The notes below the pieces were generated by a model. It was not told the origin of the DNA and searched no databases. It saw only the letters and a program-made list of their open reading frames with translations. Of a stretch of 64,000 nucleotides of DNA, positions 16,374 to 24,534 are shown piece by piece (position 1 is the first letter of the stretch; each line of letters starts with the position of its first letter). Origin of the DNA: Deltaproteobacteria bacterium (GTDB lineage Bacteria > Myxococcota_A > Polyangia > Polyangiales > Polyangiaceae); assembly GCA_016218915.1 (NCBI GenBank), contig JACRCQ010000042.1, positions 1-64,000 of the forward strand, in the 5' to 3' direction. The position numbers and the translations under genes are program-made.

Positions 16374-16419
16374 GACAAGAGGCGCTCTTGACCGGAATGG
16401 GTACGCCTGCCCGCGCGTG

Positions 16420-18522
16420 TCAGGGCCGTCCATTCAGCGCATCGACGATTCGGTGCGCATCCTCCAGTTGCTGTGCCCTGGGCCCCTCTCCGAGCGTCAC
16501 CTGGAGATGTCCACCCTTGATCGCGCTGGCGATGACAGGAGCTGATACGACGCGCCCTCGAACCACAATCGCCATTCTTCGGTTCGTGTTCTCTCGGGTG
16601 AAATGCTCGAACCCGTAGGCCGCATTGGGCACGAGAGACATGGCGACGTACACCTTGTCCGTGTTGACCACAGCCGCATCCTTGATGTCTTCGCCGGTCA
16701 ACACCACATCTTCGCGGAGCAGCCAGGTACGGATTCCAGACAGCTTTCGAAAGCCGTCCTCGTCTTCGTGGTACGTATCGCTGATCGCGTATCTCGCCCC
16801 TTCAATCTTCGGGAGGTTGACGAGCCACGCCTCCGCAGCTTGTCTTGCCTTCTCGGCATCTCCGGAGGGATCGATGCTGAAGTGGACATAGTGAATCCTC
16901 TTGGAGCGCCCTTTGCCGAGCGGGGCAACCTCTGACCCCTGCTCAGCATTCTCGGGAAGAGCGGCAGGAAAGCCGTGGTCCAGGGGATCGATCGAGTCCT
17001 CCACAGGGAATAGGAGGATCAGCGACCGTCGCTCCTCCAGAGTCAGCTTGGGAGGGTTGGCGATCTCGCGTGAGTATGTCATGACCACAGCAGCGATTGC
17101 GAGAATGCACGCAGCGAAGGCCCACATGGCCAGCACACGCCGGTTGTTGAAAGCCTTTGCCAGCGATTTTCGTGCAAGGTCGGCCAACCTGGGGACCTCT
17201 GGCGGAGCAGCGACGATTCGTTCTCCTGTGAGCGCCTCGGCGAGCAGCTCGTGAGCGCGCTCGAAGTCGTCGTTGGCGACGAAAACCTCGATTGGGATGA
17301 AGGGGCCTCCAAACGGCACCAGTGCGCGTTGCCTGAGCCCTACGATGCGCCAGGCGATGCCCTCCTTGTCGAGAAGGCGCTCCGCGGCGCTGATCGCGTA
17401 GGGGCGATGCTCCCGCCATGCCACCGTCCAGTGCCCGTCGACCATCCGCCATTGGTCGGCAGCATCCAGAGCGGCTGCCACGATCCAGGCAAAAACGTAG
17501 AACACTCCGCCGCCTTCCAAATGCACGCCGAGCAGCTCCGCGGCGCGAACCATCAGGACAAAGGCGACTGTCATCGGCAGCGACGAAAGCAGCATCTCTC
17601 TCGCACGCTGCACCGATCGAGCTGGTGCGGCGTGGTTGCAGGAGCACATCACGCCTGCCACCCGCTCCGGCTGGTTGAAGAGCCAGGCGAGCACGGGCGT
17701 CACGACAACGATGAGCGCCGCGTCGACGACATACCAGACGACGGGCCGGTAGAAGCCGAAGGCGGCCACAGAAAGCCACGGCACAAGCGCTGAGATCGCG
17801 GCGGCTCCCATCAACGGGTTCAATCCGCTGGATGGAGCCGGTAGAGCACGCGCGGTCCGCTGCCTCGAAGAGCGCGTGCGGGTACGGGCGAACAGGACGA
17901 TGGTTGCAGAGGCGACCACAGCAGCTGCGGCTGCGAAACCTACAGCGCGCAGGTACAAGGGTGTGGCAGACTGCGGAATGCCAAGCGGACCTGTCTTGCT
18001 CGTGATGGCAGACAGGACGTCGGCGATCAACGTGACGGACGCGAGAACCATGATGCCGTTGCCAAGGCCGTGCTCGGTGATCCAGTTGGCAAGCACCCAC
18101 AGGGCGAAAGTGCCAGCGATAAGCGTTGGCATGAAGACGTACGCCGGAGCGTCGAGCGACGAATACCCCTGGAGGTACATCTTCACGCCGAAGGACTGAA
18201 AGAAGCACAGCGCGACGGCCACCACGGCCGTGGCTCGCTCCAGCTTCCGTCTCCCCTTCGGCTCGTGGCGATACGGTCGAAACCGACGCACGACGACCGA
18301 GAACAGCTCTACCAGAAGGTAGGCAGAGATGATGGGTTGGACCCCCATTGCGACCACGCTGGCCCTGGCAAGATCAGACTCACCACTCTTGTTGTACAGC
18401 AGGACCGGGTCCACCCCGGGTGCGACGACATACCTGGCAGCAAGAGTACCGACGCAGGCCAGCACGGTCACGATCACACGTGAGAGCCGTTTGCGAAATG
18501 CGTGGGTCTGCAGATCATCCAT
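16420..18522 (-). CDS. SecY-like channel fused to a SecD P1-like periplasmic domain
   Basis: About 700 aa from the ATG at 18522 (a TTG lies 12 bases upstream). Residues 8-175 track SecY: FRKRLSRVIVTVLACVGTLA (TM1), DLARASVVAMGVQPIISAYL (SecY GalSRASIfaLGImPyIsA), GRRKLERATAVVAVALCFFQ (SecY GRRKI...lal.Q) and WITEHGLGNGIMVLASV (SecY ITerGIGNGISi.i). More membrane segments to about residue 360 match the second SecY half weakly. Residues 375-435 resemble a DUF2007-like domain (IPIEVFVANDDFERAHELL). One TM at about 465-485 leads to a region (545-700) whose end, NRRMAIVVRGRVVSAPVIAS then IKGGHLQVTLGE, is the SecD P1-head signature. Fusing the channel and the P1 domain in one chain is not normal. 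Whether it translocates proteins is unknown. Confidence 0.8.
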   Translation of the reverse strand: MDDLQTHAFRKRLSRVIVTVLACVGTLAARYVVAPGVDPVLLYNKSGESDLARASVVAMGVQPIISAYLLVELFSVVVRRFRPYRHEPKGRRKLERATAVVAVALCFFQSFGVKMYLQGYSSLDAPAYVFMPTLIAGTFALWVLANWITEHGLGNGIMVLASVTLIADVLSAITSKTGPLGIPQSATPLYLRAVGFAAAAAVVASATIVLFARTRTRSSRQRTARALPAPSSGLNPLMGAAAISALVPWLSVAAFGFYRPVVWYVVDAALIVVVTPVLAWLFNQPERVAGVMCSCNHAAPARSVQRAREMLLSSLPMTVAFVLMVRAAELLGVHLEGGGVFYVFAWIVAAALDAADQWRMVDGHWTVAWREHRPYAISAAERLLDKEGIAWRIVGLRQRALVPFGGPFIPIEVFVANDDFERAHELLAEALTGERIVAAPPEVPRLADLARKSLAKAFNNRRVLAMWAFAACILAIAAVVMTYSREIANPPKLTLEERRSLILLFPVEDSIDPLDHGFPAALPENAEQGSEVAPLGKGRSKRIHYVHFSIDPSGDAEKARQAAEAWLVNLPKIEGARYAISDTYHEDEDGFRKLSGIRTWLLREDVVLTGEDIKDAAVVNTDKVYVAMSLVPNAAYGFEHFTRENTNRRMAIVVRGRVVSAPVIASAIKGGHLQVTLGEGPRAQQLEDAHRIVDALNGRP

Positions 18523-18856
18523 AGGAACGTCCAACGCAGGCGCGGCGGCATTCTACCACCCTTCGCAAGGCTGCGGCCACGGTAGGGCACCGACGCCTCT
18601 CTGAACCGGACAGTGCTCCCGGATCGCCCCCTGCTGCGTCCGGACCCGCCCAGCCCGCGCGCCGTGAGGCGGGCCATCGGCTGAGGTAGCGAGCAGCCGT
18701 CGAGCGCGGTCAGCATCGGCAAGCGTGTAGAGCCCAATCGCAACACCCTACCCCCCTTCCCGCCTCGACCCTTGGCCCTTGGCCCTTGGCCCTTGGCCTT
18801 TGGCCCTTTGGCCCTCGGCCCTCGAACCACGCCCTCATCCCACCACGGAGCTTGGT
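18523..18856. other. Intergenic gap with a GGCCCTT-type short tandem repeat
   Basis: This 334-bp gap has no convincing gene. It holds a run of CCCTTGG/CCTTTGG units at 18768-18824 and a possible hairpin (GCCCGC at 18653-18658 with GCGGGC at 18669-18674). It separates two minus-strand genes, so it should contain the promoter of the SecY/SecD-like gene near 18530-18600, but no consensus element stands out. Confidence 0.6.
18768..18824. repeat. Short tandem repeat, CCCTTGG units
   Basis: Seven to eight imperfect copies of a 7-8-bp unit (CCCTTGG, later CCTTTGG and CCCTCGG) follow each other. On the minus strand this is a regularly spaced G-rich sequence of the GGGCCAA type. Similar G-rich arrays occur at 28182, 31281 and 38611 in this window, always between genes. 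Confidence 0.85.
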
Positions 18857-19639
18857 TCACCGCGGTGCAGGCAACCAGTTGTCCATGTTCCATGCCCCAG
18901 GACTCATCGTGACCGGGTAGAGCAGATTGTCCGCGCTTGGGTCGGTTTCTCCCTGTAGATGACCGACGAGCTTCTCTGCCGGCACGTAGCGGAGATAGAA
19001 CAGCACGTCATCCCGCATGATTCTCAGCAGTTTCTTCCGACCAATGTTCCGCAGCCGCAGCTCGCGCAACCCAGGATCTGCAAAGTCCGCCATGGCAGGG
19101 ACGACTTCGAACGGCACGCTTCCGTGCCCCTGCGACAAGACGCCGTCATCGTCACGTTCTACCTCTTCGCCCCACGGCCGGGTTGCGACCTCCGCGCCGG
19201 TCACCAAGCACCGTTTGTCGTCGGCTTGCACGCGGAGTCGGGCGATTACATCGTTGCCATACGAATCTGGAGCACTGCACGAAGCGAAGTTGTGATCAAA
19301 ATGGAGCGACAGCTCGATCAGCTGAGGACTCCTGCGGCGCGCGAGCCCGCTGCGAAACAGCTTCACAAGCACCGGTGAGCGGGAGCAGATGTCCCAGTTG
19401 ACACGTCTCGGAACCTGCCTCGTGAGGCGGACTGTGCTGCTCGACGCGTCGCCAGCCGTGCGCCCCGCATCTGAAGGCGCCGCTGCCTCGGCCGGCTCCT
19501 CCTGAGCTGCCGGCACGGCAGAGCTGCTGGCAGCCGGTGCGACCGCAGAACACGCCGCCGGATCCCCTTCCGAAGGCGCTGTGCGATCGCACCCGACACC
19601 GCAGCCCGCTATTGCCGCCATCACTGCTACGCGCCGCAT
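18857..19639 (-). CDS. Lipoprotein, function unknown
   Basis: 260 aa, ATG start, leader MRRVAVMAAIAGCGVGCDRT with lipidated Cys at 17. Residues 20-65 are an Ala/Ser/Glu linker. The mature region (70-260) is a mixed alpha/beta domain with three Cys and a Trp/Pro-rich end (GAWNMDNWLPAPR). It has no motif I recognise. It stands alone between a repeat-bearing gap and the large lipoprotein gene upstream. Confidence 0.68.
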   Translation of the reverse strand: MRRVAVMAAIAGCGVGCDRTAPSEGDPAACSAVAPAASSSAVPAAQEEPAEAAAPSDAGRTAGDASSSTVRLTRQVPRRVNWDICSRSPVLVKLFRSGLARRRSPQLIELSLHFDHNFASCSAPDSYGNDVIARLRVQADDKRCLVTGAEVATRPWGEEVERDDDGVLSQGHGSVPFEVVPAMADFADPGLRELRLRNIGRKKLLRIMRDDVLFYLRYVPAEKLVGHLQGETDPSADNLLYPVTMSPGAWNMDNWLPAPR

Positions 19640-19711
19640 GGAACCATGACCATGCGCGCCAAACGCTCGGACGGCCGCTCATGTTCCCGGTTTCAGAAGG
19701 ATGGGTCAGCT

Positions 19712-21637
19712 CTACTGGACCTGGAACGTAACCGACTCCCCCGCATTGCTCACGCTGAAGAAGGAGCCTGTCACATTCGAGCCCGTGATGTTGTTCGGGA
19801 TCTGCATCCCGCCTCCCCCAGAGTTCGTCCCGCTGAACCCGATCAGATTCGCCGTGTAGCTGCCCGCAAGCAGCGGCCCATGCGACGAATCGCTCAGCGC
19901 CACAAACTGCCGATCCGTTCCGATGTACGAAACACTGTCCTTCCCTGATCCCTCGGAGATGACCACCTCGTACACAGGCGCATACGCCGGGTTTCCGGCC
20001 AGTGTGCCTGTGTCCGACCAGCTCACCGTGAATCCCGCCGCTGCAACCGATGCGCCGGCCGTGGGGTTGATCCAGGCAAGAGTGCCGACAGCATACGCGG
20101 ACGCTGAACCGTCGATGCTGCCGTTGCCGTCTGCATCGATGGTGAGCGTGTAGGACTTGCCCGCCACCACCGCCGGGTTTCCTCCCATGAAGTAGTAGCT
20201 CCCCTCACCCGCATCGATCATCATGCCAGGCGTGCCTGTCCCGTCCCCGATGTAGATCTTCGCGCCTGTCGCTGGGATCGGGTTCTCCAGCTTGCCGTCA
20301 GGTCCAGGCACACCCTGCTGAAGGTCGACCACCACCGTGCCGCCAACACCACCTGACCCGGTAACAATCGCGGCCGTGGCCTCGTAGAGCAATCCCGTCA
20401 CGATTCCCACGGGGATCACCACCGGATCGGTCGCCGCGCCGCCGGACATCGGTGTGGGCGCGTTCGAAGCGCCGCCACTGCACGGACGCGGCACCAGCCC
20501 CACCAGCTCTTCCTCCACCTCGCCGAACTCGATGTACTTCGCCCCAGGCATCCCGGTCAAGGAGCCGTCCATGTCGTATCCCGTCTGGTACGCCGTGAAC
20601 GTCGAGCTGCCGCTGCCCACTGCCCCAATCACCTTGGCGCTGCCCGAGAGATCCGTGTACGAAGTGGTCCCTGGGCTCGCCTCTACGCGAGCGTTCGGCA
20701 GAGGCTTGCCGTCCACTGCACTCACCACCTTCACGTAGATGTCTGCGCACTTGTTGCCCTGGGGCGCACCGCCGTACCAGGAGAAGTGACGGATCGACGC
20801 TGCAAGGACCGGGCTCGTGCCGTCCACACTCGAGAGCTGAACCGTCCCCTCCACGAAGTCTTCCCACTTCCCCGTAGCCGGGTCGTATGCGTAGCAGTGG
20901 ATCTTTGCTCCTGCCGGGTACGTGGAGCGCAGCTTCGGCGGGATCGGCAACTCCACAATAGCGTTTGCGCCTGACTTCAGGTTCACCCGCTTGCCGTTCG
21001 TGTCGATCAGGCTGAACTCCGCGAAGGTGACCGGAAGGAGCACCGACGGGTCCGCGCCTCCAGCCACCAGGCTGCCTGGCAGCGCTTGCTTCTCCTTGGT
21101 CGGATCGAGTGGCGTGATAGAGATCGCGATGCTCGTAGCCGTGGTGTCCAGGCTGTTCGGCTGCAGAATCACTGCGTACGGGCCGGCTTCCGTCGTCTGC
21201 GAAAGCGTCGCTGCCTTGGTCGGGTCATAGGACTGCGCAGGCGGCTGCGCCTTCAAGTGCGCAAGCACCGCATCCCCGGCTGCAGTCGCGTTCACCGTCG
21301 CAAAGCCAGGAGCATAGCCTTCCTTGCTGAGCGACAGGACAACCTCACCTGCAGGAACGCCGGACAGGGAGAATTCACCCTTGGCATCTGTGACCGTGCT
21401 GGACGGCCCTGTGACGCTGACACCGGAGAGGCGTGCACCGGTTCCGATGTCCACGACGATGCCGTTGACAACGCCGGCAGGAGCCGGAGTCCCACCGCCT
21501 CCGGCCCCGCCTGTGCCCCCCCCGCCGACTCCGCCATCCCCCGTGGTCCCCTGTGTCGGAGAATCCGACGAGCAGGCTGCCAGAGACAGCAATACCGCCA
21601 GCGGAGCGAGAGCGAGAAGCTTGGCCACGTTTTTCAT
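19712..21637 (-). CDS. Large lipoprotein with carboxypeptidase-regulatory-like domain
   Basis: 641 aa, leader MKNVAKLLALAPLAVLLSLAAC gives lipobox LAAC (Cys22). A Gly/Thr linker (28-50) is followed by a CarboxypepD_reg-like beta-sandwich: GIVVDIGTGARLSGVSV...VTDAKGEFSLSGVPAGEVVL..KEGY (about 58-115), normally a cell-surface structural fold. A second copy of the same theme appears near 300 (VDGKPLPNARVEASPGTTSYTD). The rest is beta-rich with calcium-loop-like DADGNGSIDGSASAY (about 508). No enzyme motif. It is likely surface exposed; its partner gene 26 bp downstream points into it in the same direction. Confidence 0.78.
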   Translation of the reverse strand: MKNVAKLLALAPLAVLLSLAACSSDSPTQGTTGDGGVGGGGTGGAGGGGTPAPAGVVNGIVVDIGTGARLSGVSVTGPSSTVTDAKGEFSLSGVPAGEVVLSLSKEGYAPGFATVNATAAGDAVLAHLKAQPPAQSYDPTKAATLSQTTEAGPYAVILQPNSLDTTATSIAISITPLDPTKEKQALPGSLVAGGADPSVLLPVTFAEFSLIDTNGKRVNLKSGANAIVELPIPPKLRSTYPAGAKIHCYAYDPATGKWEDFVEGTVQLSSVDGTSPVLAASIRHFSWYGGAPQGNKCADIYVKVVSAVDGKPLPNARVEASPGTTSYTDLSGSAKVIGAVGSGSSTFTAYQTGYDMDGSLTGMPGAKYIEFGEVEEELVGLVPRPCSGGASNAPTPMSGGAATDPVVIPVGIVTGLLYEATAAIVTGSGGVGGTVVVDLQQGVPGPDGKLENPIPATGAKIYIGDGTGTPGMMIDAGEGSYYFMGGNPAVVAGKSYTLTIDADGNGSIDGSASAYAVGTLAWINPTAGASVAAAGFTVSWSDTGTLAGNPAYAPVYEVVISEGSGKDSVSYIGTDRQFVALSDSSHGPLLAGSYTANLIGFSGTNSGGGGMQIPNNITGSNVTGSFFSVSNAGESVTFQVQ

Positions 21638-21662
21638 GTTGCACCCTGTTCCATGCGTCCGC

Positions 21663-22814
21663 TCACCTGGGAGCTCCCGGGATCACTGCAACGCCAAATG
21701 ACAGTCCATCGATTGGGACCTGATGAATGACCCGGCGCGTTGCCAGATCGACCTGGACCAGGTACCCGTCGGTCCCGCTGGTCACCAGCCAGGCACTTCG
21801 CCCATCCGAAGCCAGAGCGCCGTGGGTCGGATTTGCGTGGAGCTTGCCTTCGTACTCCAGAGTCACTGTCTCGGATGTCTCTCGATCGAGATCGAGAAAA
21901 GAGACTGCGTTCGAATAGTAGTCGGCAACGAGCACCTCGCCCGAGGGCAGAGCCAACAGACCCAGCGGTCCAGGCGCTGCCGCGTGGCGCCGTGCACTCC
22001 CGTCCGGTCCTTGCTCGGTCACCGAATCGGTCTCGAAGTTCGAAACCAGGACCCGATCCCGGCTCGGGAGCGCCAGCAGCGACGCTGGATCAGCACCGGA
22101 GGCTGCGTCGCCGAGGGGTTCGAGGGTGACCGCATCCAGGCGACGAAGCGCGCCCGGCGAAGAAGAGGGCTGAGGGGCACGCAACGAAACCCAGATCTCG
22201 TTGCCGAGCTGCGCCAACGCCACGGCCTCGGTGGCCATACCTGCGGGCTGCAGGACAACGGTTCTCTCGATGCTCCCTGATGCGAGATCCAGCGCCGCGA
22301 TGCTGGAGGACCTCAGATGCGAGACCAGCAATCGCTTCCCATCAGGCGAGAGCAGCAGGCCGAATGGGCGATCGCCCGCGTACTTCGGCTGCGCGCCGTC
22401 GGGTCGATGGCAGTCGTAGCAGGTCGTGTGCGAGAACGCCTTCTGATCGAAGTGAGCCTGGATGACCGTGCCGTCCGCTCGATGCTCGGGCACCGGAGCC
22501 GTGAGCATCGTGCGACGCACGCGGCCTGATGATGTGTCGACCTCGGCTACGGCCTGCGAGCCCACGAGCGCGACATACAGCGAGCTCCTGTCCTCTGACA
22601 GCAGCAGGTTGTGCGGGAGCATCCCCACGTCGATGCGTTGCTCCACCTCGCCCTTGCCGGTGTCGATGACAGCGATCGTGCTCGAGCCGGCCTGGCTGAC
22701 GAAGACGCGATCATGAGGCGTCGGGGTCGGCTGCGATTGCGCGCACCCGACCGCAAACAACAAAGCAAAGCCCGATCGAGCGTACGCGTGCAAGGAAACC
22801 CTCCGACGCGTCAC
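21663..22814 (-). CDS. YncE-like beta-propeller lipoprotein with embedded c-type haem motif
   Basis: 383 aa from GTG at 22814; the leader ends LLFAVGCAQS (Cys24 lipobox). The body has repeated blade motifs such as SSTIAVIDTGKGEVEQRIDV, LLLSEDRSSLYVALVGSQAV and LLLSPDGKRLLVSHLRSSSI, the pattern of YVTN/YncE seven-bladed propellers. Between blades 2 and 3, residues 131-137 read TCYDCHR: a CxxCH site able to attach haem c covalently, flanked by HTT and PDG. This combination recalls the cytochrome-associated propellers found next to di-haem peroxidases. A longer upstream frame has no leader and is not credible. Confidence 0.78.
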   Translation of the reverse strand: MTRRRVSLHAYARSGFALLFAVGCAQSQPTPTPHDRVFVSQAGSSTIAVIDTGKGEVEQRIDVGMLPHNLLLSEDRSSLYVALVGSQAVAEVDTSSGRVRRTMLTAPVPEHRADGTVIQAHFDQKAFSHTTCYDCHRPDGAQPKYAGDRPFGLLLSPDGKRLLVSHLRSSSIAALDLASGSIERTVVLQPAGMATEAVALAQLGNEIWVSLRAPQPSSSPGALRRLDAVTLEPLGDAASGADPASLLALPSRDRVLVSNFETDSVTEQGPDGSARRHAAAPGPLGLLALPSGEVLVADYYSNAVSFLDLDRETSETVTLEYEGKLHANPTHGALASDGRSAWLVTSGTDGYLVQVDLATRRVIHQVPIDGLSFGVAVIPGAPR

Positions 22815-22938
22815 TTGCGGTCGGAAGGGTCGAACGTCAATCGTGCGTGCGGAGTGATAGGGCGCACGGAGCAGTCGCTCGCCTCGTCGCAGACAAGCTG
22901 ACGCGCTGCAGCAGATTGTCCCGCCAATGGAGGTTGAA

Positions 22939-23442
22939 TCACCCCCAAGCGTATCGAAAGTCCAGGCAGATGCGCCCAGTGGAAGCCACATAGTGGACGC
23001 GAAGATAGTCGAACATACCCGCTCGTGAAGCAGGACTCGAGGTGTATGCCGCTGCGAGTGGGGAAGAGAACTCCGCAAGCCGAAGGCAGGCGGGCGGATC
23101 AGACACGCTGCTGACAGGCGCTGTGCTCCCCAAAGCAACGAGAGGGAACCCCTTGACCAGCGATGCGACATCCGCGGCCGACGCAGTCGAAACGCAACGA
23201 AATGCACCTGCGAATGCGTCGAGGCTCGGATCGACCTGCACGCAGCTCGGTCGATGAAGATGCATGCCATGGCTGCCGACCATGCGGGCCACATCTTCCG
23301 CGGCACCGCGCTCGTTGAGCCAGACGACCGGCCGACAACCTGCTGGCACTACCGCCGAGGCTCCGATGAAAACCGCGATGAGCGCAGTGCGCCGCGTTGG
23401 ACGGGCCGAGCGCGTGGTTGGATGGTCTCGATCAGCTGACAT
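22939..23442 (-). CDS. Lipoprotein, function unknown
   Basis: 167 aa. The ATG at 23442 has GGAGG five bases upstream, better than the GTG at 23454. The N-terminus carries an Arg-rich region (RSARPTRRTALIAVFIG) before a lipobox-like PAGC (Cys36), so export could be by Tat or Sec. The mature domain has three Cys (RPSCVQVD, FRCVS, PACLRL) and no recognisable motif. It is divergent from the ABC transporter genes. Confidence 0.6.
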   Translation of the reverse strand: MSADRDHPTTRSARPTRRTALIAVFIGASAVVPAGCRPVVWLNERGAAEDVARMVGSHGMHLHRPSCVQVDPSLDAFAGAFRCVSTASAADVASLVKGFPLVALGSTAPVSSVSDPPACLRLAEFSSPLAAAYTSSPASRAGMFDYLRVHYVASTGRICLDFRYAWG

Positions 23443-23568
23443 GCGGGCCTCCACGTAGCGCCATCATGCGCCGTGGCGATCCAGACGGCAGGACGATCCA
23501 GGTGAGTAGCAGCGTGGTGGGGTTGAACGGGCGTGAGCCGAGACTTTCCCTCTCCTGCGGTCAGCGGT

Positions 23569-24534
23569 ATGAACCGATGCCTCATGACCGCTGAGCCTGC
23601 TGCGAATAGCCCGAACACGTCGCACGCGGTCGTCGTGCGCGGGCTGCGCAAGTCCTACGGCCAGGTCGAGGCGGTGCGCGACGTCAGCTTTGAGGTCGAT
23701 CCCGGGGAGATCTTCGGCATTCTTGGCCCGAACGGCGCTGGCAAGACCACGACCATCGAGTGCATCCTCGGTCTGCGGGATCCAGACCAGGGAACGGTCC
23801 AGGTGTGCGGAATCGACGCGCTCCGCCACGGCCCGCAGGTCAAGCAGAGGATCGGCGCAGCGCTGCAGACCACCGCTCTGCAGGACAAGCTCACGCCGCG
23901 CGAGGCGATCGCGCTCTTTGCGTCGTTCTACGACGCCAGGCTCGATCTCGACGCACTGCTGGCTCGTTTCGCGCTCACCGACAAAGCGAATGCGCACTTC
24001 GACACGCTCTCTGGCGGCCAACGGCAGCGACTCGCGCTTGCGCTCGCATTCGTCAACGACCCTGAGGTCCTGGTGCTCGACGAGCCCATGGCCGGGCTCG
24101 ACCCTTCGTCTCGCCGGGAGCTTCACGACCAGATCGCACGCTTCAAACGCGATGGAAAGACGGTGCTGCTCACGACCCACCAGATCGACGAGGCCGAGGA
24201 GCTGTGCGATCGGATCGCGATCTTCGATCGCGGCCGCGTCGTCGCCATCGGAGCCCCTCGCGACCTCGTGGCAAAGCTCTCCGGGGACAAGACCGTCTCG
24301 CTCACCACCTCGTCGCCCCTCGATCCCGCTGCGCTCGCCGATCTGCCAGCGGTGAAGGGGCTCACCTGCAATGGCGACGTCGTGCACTTCACGACGTCCG
24401 AGCCGACCCGCAGCCTCGCAGCCCTCATGACCTTGCTGGCCGAACGCGGCGTCGGAGTGGTCGCGCTCTCGGTCAAGGCAGGCACGCTCGAGGACGTGTA
24501 CCTCGAGCGAACAGGCGCAGAGGCAGAGAAATGA
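23569..24534 (+). CDS. ABC transporter ATP-binding protein (DrrA/CcmA-type exporter ATPase)
   Basis: About 321 aa. Walker A GPNGAGKT at 53-60, Q-loop in AALQTTALQDKLT, signature LSGGQRQRL, Walker B VLVLDEPMAGLDP and the H-switch TTHQIDEAEELCD are all intact. The single NBD with a C-terminal regulatory extension of about 90 residues is typical of ABC-2 drug and polysaccharide exporters. Starts at 23569 or 23584 are both possible; neither has a strong RBS. The stop overlaps the permease start by 4 bp (ATGA), so the pair is translationally coupled. Cargo not predictable. Confidence 0.9.
   Translation: MNRCLMTAEPAANSPNTSHAVVVRGLRKSYGQVEAVRDVSFEVDPGEIFGILGPNGAGKTTTIECILGLRDPDQGTVQVCGIDALRHGPQVKQRIGAALQTTALQDKLTPREAIALFASFYDARLDLDALLARFALTDKANAHFDTLSGGQRQRLALALAFVNDPEVLVLDEPMAGLDPSSRRELHDQIARFKRDGKTVLLTTHQIDEAEELCDRIAIFDRGRVVAIGAPRDLVAKLSGDKTVSLTTSSPLDPAALADLPAVKGLTCNGDVVHFTTSEPTRSLAALMTLLAERGVGVVALSVKAGTLEDVYLERTGAEAEK

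Noticed and set aside
22815..23306. A longer N-terminus of the propeller lipoprotein
   Set aside because: It is antisense to, and mostly overlaps, the lipoprotein at 22939-23442, and it would bury the signal peptide.
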